Shown: positions 1 to 7,942, numbered from the stretch's first letter. The stretch: 48,016 bases of DNA from Candidatus Latescibacterota bacterium (GCA_020352495.1 CP070677.1:1200087-1248102); one strand, 5' to 3'. The notes: generated by a model not told the origin, from the sequence alone. Made by a program: numbers and translations.

Positions 1-136
1 CTTGTATTTTGTCAGCGGATGAATCGTCTGTCTTGTCTTCCTCTGCCGCCAGAAGACCCGTCGCTCCAAACGCGATGACAGCCGCCAGTGGCAGCACGAG
101 CAGGCCGGCGGTGAAACGTCGTCGAAAACACCTCAT
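1..136 (-). CDS. secreted protein, N-terminal fragment cut by the left window edge
   Basis: Seen: an ATG at 136 preceded by AAAGGAG at six bases opens a frame that runs off the window after 45 codons. It begins MRCFRRR, continues with a hydrophobic stretch (about residues 10-31, LLVLPLAAVIAFGATGLL) and then turns acidic and polar (EEDKTDDSSADK). This is a typical Sec signal peptide with cleavage near LLAA-EE. Function cannot be told from this piece. It is transcribed divergently from the lipoprotein gene at 284, so the 137-283 interval should hold both promoters; a TATAGATAAT stretch at 224-233 is the only -10-like sequence I see there. Confidence 0.7.
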   Translation of the reverse strand, partial: MRCFRRRFTAGLLVLPLAAVIAFGATGLLAAEEDKTDDSSADKIQ

Positions 137-283
137 GTCATGCTCCTTTTCCTCGGAGATATTGGTGACGATCCGGGACTTGACCGATCTCGTAAAACCG
201 GTGATCTTTTTATTAAGACACGATATAGATAATAAGCCGACAATTCAAGCTATTGATGAGCTGATTGATCCTGGAGTATCCCT

Positions 284-897
284 GTGACGTTTAGCTGTGT
301 CCGCCGGATCATCGCCGCCGACGTTTTGTTCGCTTCTGTACTCATTCTTCTGACACTGGGATGTGCCAAGAAACGGGTCACCCCGGACACGGCGATCCGT
401 CCGTAACCAAAGATGTCCCCGGGCCGGATATCGCGCACGCGGCAATCGTCGCGAAGATAAACATCACGGATGACCGGGCAGATGTGATGCCCGACGGTCG
501 AAGACTTCATATGCCCGAGTGGACGATCGTGGGGCAAGAGGATCGAATCGCCCCCGCTCTTGGCAACCGCGAACGCGACCATATCAGACGCGAGGTGGAA
601 AAACATTTCGTTCCTGGAGCAACCCGGGTCACGGTGGACGTATTCGTTCTGGACGGAACGCAAACATATAAGGTGGGTGAGAGAGTCGAAAGGGTCACAG
701 CCACGTTTTCCCTTCGAATCGAAATAGCCAATCACGCCGACATTCATGATGTTCGGATCGGAGTTGGAACTGCGTTGTGCAATGAGGAATCGTTGGACTT
801 TACCCCGGACAAAGTGGACGAAATATACTTTCGGACGATCAGTGAAAGCATCCACCGGGCATTCGAACAAATCGCGTCAAATAGCACCCACCATTAG
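284..897 (+). CDS. putative lipoprotein with leader and body in different frames (probable frameshift)
   Basis: The only supported plus-strand gene. A GTG at 284, seven bases after CTGGAG, opens a 40-codon frame. It encodes a basic start, a hydrophobic run (VLFASVLILLTLGC) with a lipobox-like Cys27 and then AKKRVTP, and it stops at 404. The body lies in another frame, open from before 361 to 897. It reads as a normal periplasmic protein: alternating beta-strand sequence (TRVTVDVFVLDG, RVTATFSLRIEIAN) and a C-terminal helix (ISESIHRAFEQIAS). Joining the two needs one -1 shift between about 361 and 404. I see no X-XXY-YYZ slippery site, so a sequencing indel or a real mutation is more likely than programmed shifting. 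The family was not recognised. It converges with the transporter gene at 914. Confidence 0.6.
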
Positions 898-913
898 ATC
901 CCCGGTCGTCGGC

Positions 914-1816
914 TCACGACGAAACGGTTTCCGCAGGCTCCCTTGAGCCGGTCTTCTGAAGAACAAGCCCGGCCACGATAAACACGAGACCAACAAGCGT
1001 TGAACGCAAGATCGTCTCACCCACGATGAAACGGATGAAAACAAGTGAAAGAAACGGCGAGGCGAAGATCAAAATGGTTACCTTGGCGGCGTTTTCGGAC
1101 AACCTCATCGCGAGAAGCCAAAGAACAAAAGTCACACTCATCTCAAAGGTACCCGCATAGACCGCGCCGAGGAGACCGTAGACATGCGACACACCCAGGT
1201 CCGAAAAGAGACCGCAGACCCCAAACGTCAGAGGCAGACTGAACAAGAACCCCAGAAATAGACATACCACGGGATCGCGCCTGTCCTTCGTGTTGTAGAT
1301 CCAGAACAACGCCCATATGAACGCGCTGCCAACGGCCAACGTCACTCCAAGGGGGTCGGTCAGACGAAAACCCAATACGTTGCCGTGCGTCGATATCACT
1401 ACGACGCCACAGTAGCCCAGAAGCAATGCGACCACGTCCCGGGGTCCCATTCGTTGTTTGAGTAGCGGGACGGAGAGAAGCGGCAGTGTCAGCCCCCACG
1501 TGTAGTTCAATGGCTGGGCTTCTTGCGCGGGAAGAAGATCGTATGCTTTGAACAGAATGAGATAGTAGAGAAATGGGTTCAGAAACCCCAATCCGAATGA
1601 TCGTACGTAGTCACGTCTCGTAGAGGAAAACGCCTGACGGAGCTTTCCGCGCGCGACAAGTACACCGCCGAGGACAAAGGTCGAGAAGAGGCTCGAATAG
1701 AAAAGAAGTTGCAGGTGATCTACGTACCTCAGCGAGAGCTTGAATGCCGATGCAACGGTCGACCATAGAACCACCGCCGCGAGTCCAAGGATGTAAGCCT
1801 TGTTTTGATTCCGCAC
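914..1816 (-). CDS. EamA/DMT-family membrane transporter
   Basis: A 300-residue inner-membrane protein with about ten hydrophobic segments, the usual length and layout of the drug/metabolite transporter superfamily (two tandem five-helix EamA repeats). Family-like features are the start YILGLAAVVLWSTVASAFK, the repeat end LGYCGVVVIST around residue 140, and the second-repeat end LVGLVFIVAGLVLQK. The start is a GTG at 1816 giving MRNQNKAYIL. The substrate cannot be predicted; members export amino acids, metabolites or drugs, and some import. It lies downstream of bTHX and ends 16 bases from the convergent lipoprotein gene. Confidence 0.88.
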   Translation of the reverse strand: MRNQNKAYILGLAAVVLWSTVASAFKLSLRYVDHLQLLFYSSLFSTFVLGGVLVARGKLRQAFSSTRRDYVRSFGLGFLNPFLYYLILFKAYDLLPAQEAQPLNYTWGLTLPLLSVPLLKQRMGPRDVVALLLGYCGVVVISTHGNVLGFRLTDPLGVTLAVGSAFIWALFWIYNTKDRRDPVVCLFLGFLFSLPLTFGVCGLFSDLGVSHVYGLLGAVYAGTFEMSVTFVLWLLAMRLSENAAKVTILIFASPFLSLVFIRFIVGETILRSTLVGLVFIVAGLVLQKTGSREPAETVSS

Positions 1817-2011
1817 CAGCCTGACCCTTCACCGGCCGACGTTGCCGCCTGGAACCCTTGTCGGTCCCGTGAGACACTTATCTCGTTTTGTACGTCTCTG
1901 CGGTTGTGTATGATGGCGTTCGCGGCGCGACGAACTCGCAACCGGCTTTGGTACTTTTCTTTGTCCAAGCCGGTCCCCGCCAATTACTCAAAAGCGCGAG
2001 TACCGCATCCG

Positions 2012-2122
2012 TCAACTCTTCGTGCGTCTTTTTTTGAGCTTCTTCCGTTTGCGCAGTCGCGTCTTCCCGTAGGAACCTCTCCAAATCTTACCGCGCCGCG
2101 TCTTTCTGTCGCCTTTGCCCAT
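2012..2122 (-). CDS. small ribosomal subunit protein bTHX (Thx)
   Basis: Found by reading the gap. ATG at 2122 preceded by GCGGAGG gives a 36-residue, very basic protein beginning [20 protein letters not shown] and continuing [16 protein letters not shown]. This matches the bTHX/Thx family, known from Thermus and from Bacteroidetes-type and some other Gram-negative bacteria, where it sits in a cavity at the head of the 30S subunit. Conserved features are the [13 protein letters not shown] opening and the RGSYGKTR core. The lysine-rich tail is longer than the 26-residue Thermus form but usual for mesophile versions. The stop is TGA at 2014-2012. It stands alone, with about 140 bases upstream and about 195 downstream before the transporter start. 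Confidence 0.92.
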   Translation of the reverse strand: MGKGDRKTRRGKIWRGSYGKTRLRKRKKLKKRRTKS

Positions 2123-2181
2123 AGTCCTCCGCTTTCCTGTTGAGAGGGCCCCTCCCGCACACCACCCGCACGGCTTCTAAA

Positions 2182-2263
2182 GCACGATTTTTTCGAAAGG
2201 GCACGCCGGCACCCACGATCAAAGATTTTTCAATGCCGATCAACCACCGTTTTTTCGAAAAGG
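2182..2263. repeat. imperfect 20-base direct repeat
   Basis: Two copies of a TTTTTTCGAAA-centred sequence lie at 2182-2201 and 2244-2263 between the PAS gene and bTHX. On the minus strand they read CCCTTTCGAAAAAATCGTGC and CCTTTTCGAAAAAACGGTGG. Each has a short TTTCGAAA palindrome at its core. They could be a protein-binding site or chance; nothing else is seen in this 140-base gap. Confidence 0.35.
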
Positions 2264-2605
2264 CTACGATTGAGTTGGACGTTCATACCTTTCGTAGTAC
2301 CCAAGAAGCTGACCACCTTCGTCGCGCACCGCTCGCGCAAAAATCCGCTGCCCCTCATCATTGACCGACACCAGCTCCTCGTGGGAGCCCACTGTGAGCT
2401 GGTCGTGGATGCGTTTGATTTTTTCCTGCGATTCCTCGTTGTGACAGTGCATCAGGGATTTGCCCACCAGATCCTTGAAGCCCCGTTCCTCGTACTGCTT
2501 CTTCGCCACGGGGTTCACGTATCGGATAATGTGGTGGTTGTCTACAAACACGACTGGTTCGACAAGGCTGTCCAAGACAGCACGGAGACTCACGTTGTCC
2601 AGCAT
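2264..2605 (-). CDS. stand-alone PAS domain protein
   Basis: The whole 113-residue protein is one PAS fold. It has an N-terminal helix (LRAVLDSLVEPVVFVDNHHIIRYVN is the start of the domain), a helical segment with YEERGFKDLVGKSLMHCHNEES, and the closing strands IFARAVRDEGGQLLGYYERYER. No kinase, cyclase or output domain is attached, so it probably senses a ligand or cofactor for a partner encoded elsewhere. The start is ATG at 2605 with AGGAAGGA six bases upstream. The His-Cys-His near residue 54 resembles the region seen in PAS domains fused to DUF438-type proteins, but I cannot assign a ligand. It is 130 bases downstream of the AhpD-like selenoprotein gene and could share its transcript. 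Confidence 0.85.
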   Translation of the reverse strand: MLDNVSLRAVLDSLVEPVVFVDNHHIIRYVNPVAKKQYEERGFKDLVGKSLMHCHNEESQEKIKRIHDQLTVGSHEELVSVNDEGQRIFARAVRDEGGQLLGYYERYERPTQS

Positions 2606-2735
2606 CTGCAGTCCTTCCTGTTCCGCTTGTTCGAACGATTGGTGGCACTCACGGCGCTGCTTCCCAAAAAGAGTCTAACAGCTGCGCCGGACCGTTGGGA
2701 CCGTCAGATCGATGCGTTTCATGTTACCGGGGTAC

Positions 2736-3392
2736 CTATTCCCGACAGCGAATCATCGGCAACTTCGTTTGCGGATCATACGGGTGATTCTCGTCCGGCG
2801 GAAGAGCAAATGCTTCCGCGATCCGCGTCACCATATTGAAGTACGACACAATAAAGATCGCGTTGGCGACCTCGCTCTCGCTCCATCCCGCTTCCCGGGC
2901 CGCACGCGTCGACTCTGCCGACGACGCCACGTCCGTCGTCAACCGTTCGGCAAGTTGAAGTAGCGCAAGGTCTTTCGCCGTAACCGGTAGCTCTGCGAGA
3001 TCGCCCTGGATTCCCGCGATGAGTTCATCTGCAACGCCTGCCTCGTGGAGACCCCCCACGACACCACAGAGTCAGTAGAGGCAGTGATTTCGGGACGCGA
3101 CGACTCCCGCGAGCATCAGCCTCATCTCGAGCGGGAGCTCACATTCATCGACCGCGTCGCCGACTTCGAGAAGTGGCTTGACGAGATCCAGGTTGTAGTG
3201 CCAGGCGCGGACCGAATTGGATAGTGGCCTACCCGCGCGCCATCCGGAGACCTCCATCTCCTCGGCGGTCGGATCCCGTAGTGTCAAAGCCGGTTGCCTG
3301 CCGCTTTGATTCCTCTCCGCCGAGAACCCCGGGAGCGGGAACAGGATCACGAGCAGCAAGAGTGCGAAGCCCACTCGGATCGTCTTTGTCAT
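2736..3392 (-). CDS. secreted AhpD-like (carboxymuconolactone decarboxylase family) protein, probable selenoprotein with in-frame UGA
   Basis: Seen: two halves in one frame, 106 codons then UGA at 3074-3072 then 111 codons, together 218 residues. Residues 1-24 are a signal peptide (MTKTIRVGFALLLLVILFP). The rest matches AhpD/peroxidase-related proteins: MRLMLAGVVASRNHCLY, the stop codon, LCGVVGGLHEAGVADELIAG, then the C-terminal helices ending IVSYFNMVTRIAEAFALP. The UGA falls exactly where the second cysteine of the catalytic CxxC belongs, giving C104-L-Y-U107. A SECIS-like hairpin follows directly (separate entry). Known: AhpD-fold enzymes use the CxxC for thiol peroxidase or disulfide chemistry, and AhpD-like selenoproteins have been described in bacterial metagenomes. 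Inferred: an envelope redox enzyme with selenocysteine. The Sec machinery (selA, selB, selC, selD) is not in the window. Without recoding, both halves would be useless fragments. Confidence 0.85.
3038..3084 (-). promoter_or_regulatory. bacterial SECIS element of the AhpD-like gene
   Basis: In the mRNA, bases 11-16 after UGA (UCGUGG) pair with bases 24-29 (CCACGA) around the apical loop GGGGUCU. An outer stem, CUGCC just before UGA with GGCAG at bases 30-34, encloses the UGA codon. The GGUCU of the loop lies at bases 19-23 after UGA, the same position as in the E. coli fdhF SECIS as I recall that sequence. There GGUCU is contacted by SelB. Even the encoded residues (V-G-G-L-H here, V-A-G-L-H in FdhF) match. 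Confidence 0.8.
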
Positions 3393-3444
3393 GTAATACC
3401 CCCGATGTTAAAGACCGTCCCTTTTGTCAAACGGAACCGCCACC

Positions 3445-3726
3445 TCACGGCTTGCCGCCTTCGCCTCGTCGTTCCCAGATTCTCTTGACAACATAGCTAC
3501 CAAAGATCACGACGAAGGATGCCATCAAATAGACCCTGCCCGGTGTGCCCCTATCGAACATCAAAGATCCACCTAGGCAGATGAGACCAACGTCTTGGAG
3601 CGCCTCGTCGATCAGATTGGATGCCGGCTGCTTGCCACGCGTGACGCTCACTAGTCTTACGACAAAAGCGACAAACGCGGCTGCAATTGCTCCGAGCCCG
3701 ATCCACGGTAACCGCTCCACCAACAT
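3445..3726 (-). CDS. small two-helix membrane protein, unknown
   Basis: 93 residues with two hydrophobic segments: about 8-28 (LGAIAAAFVAFVVRLVSVT) and about 63-80 (VYLMASFVVIFGSYVV). Between them is a loop containing LIDEALQDVGLICLGGSLMFDRG, and the C-terminus is basic (KRIWERRGEGGKP). The start is ATG at 3726 with GGAGGTGA upstream, eleven bases away. No family was recognised. It lies 52 bases upstream of the selenoprotein gene in the same direction, so the two may be co-transcribed. Confidence 0.7.
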   Translation of the reverse strand: MLVERLPWIGLGAIAAAFVAFVVRLVSVTRGKQPASNLIDEALQDVGLICLGGSLMFDRGTPGRVYLMASFVVIFGSYVVKRIWERRGEGGKP

Positions 3727-3858
3727 GTTACCGTGTCACCTCCGCACAAGTCAGAGCCCGTTGGGCGGGACAGCGCGACGTCACAACACGGCAGGTTCTC
3801 TTGGCTGTTCGTTGCCCGCCCCCATGAGGTACCGTGACCGCGTCCTTCGTTAATGTCT

Positions 3859-4374
3859 TTATTTTAAATAGCTTACCCATTCATCTTTTACGAACGCCGG
3901 CACGTAACCGGCACGGCTCCGCGTGCCCGCCCATTCCCGTATCGTCTCGTTCCTCGCCGCCGAAGTACACAGTAGTCTCGGATCGGGTACGATTCCGATT
4001 CTCCACAGATCCAAACGATCCGCGTCCCAACACGTCTGAATCGTGACGTCGGCGTCAGTCGTTCCATCCGTGTGATGAGAGCAGGCTGCAATCAACATAT
4101 CGAAATCATCGTCACGCAGAGACAGGTGATCGCTGCGTAGCTCCATTGCGAGCCTGGCTCCACGCAGACCGTGACCAGGATCCTCCTGTTCGTTTTCGCG
4201 TCTGGCGTCGTGGAAAATGGCAAACAGTGTGACAATCCCGGGATTCGCGCCGGTGTGTTTGGCGAGCCTCAAACCCGTCTCGAGAACCCGACCCCAGTGC
4301 GGTAAACCGTGAGTCCCCATGATGGGCAATGAATAGCCGTCCACGATCGCGCGAAGTAAGGTCGGTTTGATCAT
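3859..4374 (-). CDS. HD-domain phosphohydrolase-like protein
   Basis: 171 residues with the metal-binding pattern of HD proteins in order: His26 in GLPHWGRVLETGLRLA, His55-Asp56 in LFAIFHDARRE, His68 in DPGHGLRGA, His100-His101 in ACSHHTDGTTDAD, and Asp117 in CWDADRLDLWRIG. The late motif (DADRLDL) closes the site in the small HD hydrolases related to this group. Family members cleave phosphate esters of nucleotides; the substrate here is not predictable. The start is ATG at 4374. It is likely cytoplasmic (no signal peptide). Confidence 0.82.
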   Translation of the reverse strand: MIKPTLLRAIVDGYSLPIMGTHGLPHWGRVLETGLRLAKHTGANPGIVTLFAIFHDARRENEQEDPGHGLRGARLAMELRSDHLSLRDDDFDMLIAACSHHTDGTTDADVTIQTCWDADRLDLWRIGIVPDPRLLCTSAARNETIREWAGTRSRAGYVPAFVKDEWVSYLK

Positions 4375-4463
4375 CTATCTGGCCTGCTGCATCGTCAAGA
4401 CTGTCGCATCACTCGGACGAGAATTCGCCGCAGAACAGCGGCCTATCGTCCGCCGGCGCACGG

Positions 4464-4985
4464 CTAGTATGTGCACTCGAAAATAAGCGTATCCGGTTCG
4501 AAAAACGTCGAATCACCATCGGCGTTCCGGATCAGAAGTTGTAGCAAAACGGGCTGGGAGCACGGAGGTTCAAAAGCCGCTTGATCCTCGTTCGGCTTGA
4601 AAAAAAACACTGTGTCGATCTCGCCAGCGACCAGAACGCCTCTCCAGGAGGTCTCCAGCGGAATCGTCCCAAGCGGAGAACCATGCTCCGCCAGGACTAC
4701 GTTTGCCCGCGGGACCTCAAGTTTCGTAAAGGACCTGCGTGTGTTCTTGTTCTCGAGAATAAGCGACACACTGCACCCGATCGGATCGGGCAGCACGATT
4801 GGCATCAGATTCGCCCAGATGTACCCGCCATCCCACGTGACGGAGAGGTCCGCTATCGGGGGGTCGATCGTAGCGGGGACACACGGACACCTTTCGGAAC
4901 CGTCGCAACAACACAGTAGGAGCAACAAGATCCACAGCAACGAACGGACATACCGGCTTGTGCCTCGGTCAATAGTGAGTCTCAT
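4464..4985 (-). CDS. putative lipoprotein, unknown
   Basis: About 173 residues starting MRLTIDRGTSRYVRSLLWIL. A leucine-rich core runs into CCCDGSERC, a lipoprotein-type cleavage region. The mature part contains an Ig-like or beta-sandwich pattern (YIWANLMPIVLPDPIGCSVS, then GVLVAGEIDTVFFFKP) and four further cysteines that may form disulfides. I chose ATG 4985 (AGGCGAATC upstream); an in-frame GTG at 5000 is the alternative. No family was recognised. It is likely anchored in the envelope. Confidence 0.65.
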   Translation of the reverse strand: MRLTIDRGTSRYVRSLLWILLLLLCCCDGSERCPCVPATIDPPIADLSVTWDGGYIWANLMPIVLPDPIGCSVSLILENKNTRRSFTKLEVPRANVVLAEHGSPLGTIPLETSWRGVLVAGEIDTVFFFKPNEDQAAFEPPCSQPVLLQLLIRNADGDSTFFEPDTLIFECTY

Positions 4986-5110
4986 GATTCGCCTAAACAC
5001 CGACTCTGTGTTTCACAATTCCCTCGAGACCACCTACACGGCTGCGACCTGCCGGTCGACCGTTGACAGCCCAACTGGTGCGAGGTCAAATTTCGCGGAG
5101 CCCCCTCGCG

Positions 5111-5470
5111 TCAAAACTCTATATCCAGCCGGGCCCCGACGTAATTCCCATCCGGACCCGATGAGCCCTTTATTTTCATCTTCAGGTCCTTGCCAAACTC
5201 CATCTCCAACATTCCCTCGAGAACCATTGTTTTTTCGAAAAAATCACGTGTCATACCGGACCCTGCGGTCAGTGTGATGCCCTTTGTGTCGATCAACTTC
5301 ACCCTTCCATCGATCGTGAGAACGACACTGTCGGGTCGTTCGTAATCGAGTGACCATTTGGTCCGCGCGTCTTCGAAGTCCAATTGAAGAAACGCTCCAA
5401 CGGACGGGATGATTTCGGCACTCTCCGCCTTCTTCTTACGTTCATGCGTTAGTTTGACTTTGACCTTCAC
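5111..5470 (-). CDS. hypothetical protein
   Basis: About 119 residues from GTG 5470, chosen because CGGAG lies six bases upstream; GTG 5485 is the in-frame alternative. The N-terminus is strongly basic and beta-like (MKVKVKLTHERKKKAES). The middle has short strands (FLQLDFED, SVVLTIDGRVKLIDTKG) and the end is MEFGKDLKMKIKGSSG then GARLDIEF. There is no signal peptide or membrane segment, and I do not recognise a family. It lies downstream of the zinc-ribbon gene. Confidence 0.6.
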   Translation of the reverse strand: MKVKVKLTHERKKKAESAEIIPSVGAFLQLDFEDARTKWSLDYERPDSVVLTIDGRVKLIDTKGITLTAGSGMTRDFFEKTMVLEGMLEMEFGKDLKMKIKGSSGPDGNYVGARLDIEF

Positions 5471-5635
5471 GATACGCTCCGTCACGCGTGTTCACGGGCC
5501 GGCAAACCGATGGTCCGCGAATCGCCTTCAATCGATTGGCGCACTCGGCGCCCGCGGCGAGGCCCCCGAAACGGCGTAGGAGCCATCGCTCATGGTCTGT
5601 CAGCTGCGCGCCCGATCCGGACGCCAGCCTTGGCC

Positions 5636-5818
5636 TCACAAGATCTTTTCCTTTGTGACCGGCACCCCTTTTGGGTGTTCGGTCGGAGCCTTGGGTATGT
5701 CAAAACGCCACATCAGTCGTCTACCGCGACACTTGGGGCATTTCTCGAGGTCCACTCCTTTCGGAGGCGGCTCAAACTCGTGACCGCAGAGACAGCATCT
5801 TATGTACTGTCTTGTCAT
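5636..5818 (-). CDS. small zinc-ribbon protein
   Basis: A 60-residue cytoplasmic protein with two CxxC knuckles, C8-C-L-C11 and C27-P-K-C30, in the arrangement of FmdB-like or rubredoxin-like zinc ribbons. The linker is HEFEPPPKGVDLEK and the tail is polar and proline-containing. ATG 5818 was chosen because GGAAGG lies six bases upstream; a TTG two codons earlier overlaps that spacing. It probably binds one zinc; its partner is unknown. Confidence 0.75.
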   Translation of the reverse strand: MTRQYIRCCLCGHEFEPPPKGVDLEKCPKCRGRRLMWRFDIPKAPTEHPKGVPVTKEKIL

Positions 5819-5820
5819 CG

Positions 5821-5956
5821 TCAACCTTCCTTACGCCCGACTAACCACCTATCGGTTGCACGCTGGACGACCACGATCTTAGCCGCGGGCCAGCCGAACA
5901 ATGACGGGACACTCGTTCTTCTTTGGCAAAGCCGAGGCGATTGCAGTGATGTACTC
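5821..5956 (-). pseudogene. possible decayed coding fragment in a 450-base gap
   Basis: The interval 5819-6276 between the zinc-ribbon gene and the SGNH hydrolase has no intact gene. Two protein-like stretches occur in different frames: EYITAIASALPKKNECPVIV continuing RLARG (5956-5882, then TAA at 5881-5879) and AKIVVVQRATDRWLVGRKEG (ending 5821). Read one after the other they look like a single C-terminus broken by a frameshift. This is weak evidence. The rest of the gap shows nothing recognisable. Confidence 0.25.
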
Positions 5957-6276
5957 AGGGAATGGGATACCGATAGTTGTGTGTGATCACGGCCTTCGCC
6001 CGGCCGTAACTCAAAGCTAATCGAACGGGTCTTTGGGCGTTCGAGACTCTCGGTCTTTCACGCACACCCAAAGATCTCACTTTCAATAATATTTGATTTG
6101 ACCTGTGCCGCGCAACTTTTTCACGACATCGAGAACGGTGCGTCTTTCGGACCCGCCTTCTGGCCGGGTCAGCGCCAACAATGACTCCGCTCTCCGAAAA
6201 TGCCGGTAAAGGGCGCCCCCCTATGCCGTTTGAAACGACATAACGCCAAAAACGCGCAAGCGCTTGACGGTCAACC

Positions 6277-7335
6277 TCATTCAACCTCGGTCGTGGCCGA
6301 AAGCTTCTCTTCCAAGACGGGCACAAGCACCCCATACATGTGTTCCGCGATGAGTTTGTGACCGGACGTGTTGGCGTGACCGTCCACCGTGGAGTTTCGG
6401 TAACCCTTGTCGTCGAACAACTTATCGGGAAGCGTGAACACGGGGAGGTTTTGTGATTCGATGAACCGTCTGTAGAGTGCGAACACGTTAGAGCTTGTCA
6501 GCGTTTCGTTTGAGGCATACAAGTAAATAACCAGCGTCGTATTCGCGTCGCGACAAAGACCGACAATACCCTCGAGGGCCAATCTGGCATCATCCCAACG
6601 CGGCGAATCCTCGCCAATCTCAGAGTATCTCTTTTTTGTCGAGGTAACCCTGCTAAAATACTGTATGTACCCCAACGCATATGAACGAGACGCCAACAGT
6701 CTCCACCCCTTTTCGAGGACCCGCCGCACGCCGCTCTTTTTCGAATCATCGAAGAGCACGTCTCTGTCCACATCGGTTCGACTGTTTTTTATCGGTTCGA
6801 TGTCGTTGTTCGTTATCACCATCAAAATGACATCCGGGCTCAAGTGAACACCCTCGGATTTCAAGTACTGATATTCCGTTCTCGTATTCCAAGAGCCGAC
6901 GCCGGCTGAAATGACTTCGATCCGACCGAAGTCCCTTTCCAACATTCTTTGGAGCCTTGCCGGGAAGATCGAATCTTGAGGCGCCCCCCAACCAAATACG
7001 ACCGAATCACCGAGAATCAATAGCCTCACCGTCTCCCGCGGTTTCTCGATCTCAAACTCTGGACCTCGGAATCCATGACTATTGATCGTGACGTCCACAC
7101 CCTGGAGTTTGTCGCGATAATGTGGCGTGTGAATGTAGCCGTAAGCGTCATTTGGGGTCATGTTGCGAAAATATCGAGCGGCTTCCGAAAAATATGAGAT
7201 CCCGATCGGATCGAAAATCCTGATCAACACCTCCATCGCGGCCACCGTAACGCATAGCAACAAAACGACATATGCGATCCCCATCGCGAGCGTGCGTCGA
7301 AACGATCGGTTTGTGGGTGGGTTTGGGGGGGGCAT
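6277..7335 (-). CDS. membrane-anchored SGNH/GDSL hydrolase family protein
   Basis: 352 residues from ATG 7335 (GAGGA seven bases upstream). Residues 12-40 form one membrane anchor (LAMGIAYVVLLLCVTVAAME), so the catalytic domain is periplasmic. Block I is G109-D-S111 within LLILGDSVVFGWG. The following blocks include SAGVGSWNTRTEYQYL and MVITNNDIEP (the Asn block), and the C-terminal Asp-His pair is in VDGHANTSGHKLIAEHM. Such proteins resemble AlgX/DltD-type or acetylesterase-type SGNH hydrolases acting on polysaccharide or lipid acyl groups; the substrate is unknown. It stands alone with long gaps on both sides. Confidence 0.85.
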   Translation of the reverse strand: MPPPNPPTNRSFRRTLAMGIAYVVLLLCVTVAAMEVLIRIFDPIGISYFSEAARYFRNMTPNDAYGYIHTPHYRDKLQGVDVTINSHGFRGPEFEIEKPRETVRLLILGDSVVFGWGAPQDSIFPARLQRMLERDFGRIEVISAGVGSWNTRTEYQYLKSEGVHLSPDVILMVITNNDIEPIKNSRTDVDRDVLFDDSKKSGVRRVLEKGWRLLASRSYALGYIQYFSRVTSTKKRYSEIGEDSPRWDDARLALEGIVGLCRDANTTLVIYLYASNETLTSSNVFALYRRFIESQNLPVFTLPDKLFDDKGYRNSTVDGHANTSGHKLIAEHMYGVLVPVLEEKLSATTEVE

Positions 7336-7519
7336 GGACACATCCTCTTGGCGCGATGTCGGAACGACTCGAAAGTGCGGGGTCCGGTTCCACGCACGGT
7401 ATCGTCGCCCTTCCCGATGTCTAGAATTGTCTGAATCAGAACACGGAACCTGCGTACTCGGACGCGTCAATCCATACCTGGAGCGGGTGTGTTGGATCGG
7501 AGAGCCGCCTATTTGGCGA

Positions 7520-7942
7520 TTACGATGTCAGCTTTACGATCGATATTACTATTAGAACCAGCAACAGCCCAAAACCGGCGATAACCGGCAGACATCCCCG
7601 TGCGCGCTTTTTCTGTGATTGCTCGATGCTTTTGAACCAGTTGTGCACGATTCCGGCTATCACCGCCTTCGAATGTGTGTTGAGCTCTTCGTTGTGTTTT
7701 CGCCATTCGAGTGCGGCTCGGCGTTTGTTACCCGCGACGTCCCTGTTGTATGCCTCGTTCAACGCCACGAAACACTTGGTCTGGACCTTGTGAGCTTGTT
7801 CGGGAGAAAACGGCGCTGTTTTCGGGAGTTCTGGAGTCGGCATCCGAAGAAATTCTTCCTCTTCGGGGGTAAGAGAATCAGATTTTATGGCAAGACCCTC
7901 GTTGATTTTTCCTATAAAGAACTCATCCCAAGGTTCCGCCAT
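7520..7942 (-). CDS. tail-anchored membrane protein, unknown
   Basis: 140 residues from ATG 7942 (AGGAGG, five-base spacing; a GTG two codons earlier lies on the ribosome site). Residues 1-110 are soluble, helical and charged (EEEEFLRMPTPELPK, ALNEAYNRDVAGNKRRAALEW). The C-terminus is one hydrophobic helix (CLPVIAGFGLLLVLIVISIV) followed by KLTS, a tail-anchor layout with the N-terminal domain in the cytoplasm. The family was not recognised. A possible promoter lies at 7997-8026. Confidence 0.7.
   Translation of the reverse strand: MAEPWDEFFIGKINEGLAIKSDSLTPEEEEFLRMPTPELPKTAPFSPEQAHKVQTKCFVALNEAYNRDVAGNKRRAALEWRKHNEELNTHSKAVIAGIVHNWFKSIEQSQKKRARGCLPVIAGFGLLLVLIVISIVKLTS

Noticed and set aside
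250..870. A 206-codon minus-strand frame opposite the lipoprotein body
   Set aside because: The plus-strand translation has clear beta-strand periodicity and an upstream lipoprotein leader; the minus-strand one is irregular and Cys/His-rich without pattern.
1729..1983. An 84-codon minus-strand frame (LDKEKYQSRLRVRRAANAII) between bTHX and the transporter
   Set aside because: The first half looks protein-like and a GGGG precedes a TTG start, but the second half overlaps the transporter and is junk-like. Too weak to list.
2606..2735. In-frame extension of the PAS protein upstream across a TAG (MKRIDLTVPTVRRSC, stop, then TLFGKQ)
   Set aside because: The PAS domain is complete from ATG 2605 with a good ribosome site; nothing supports a longer protein.
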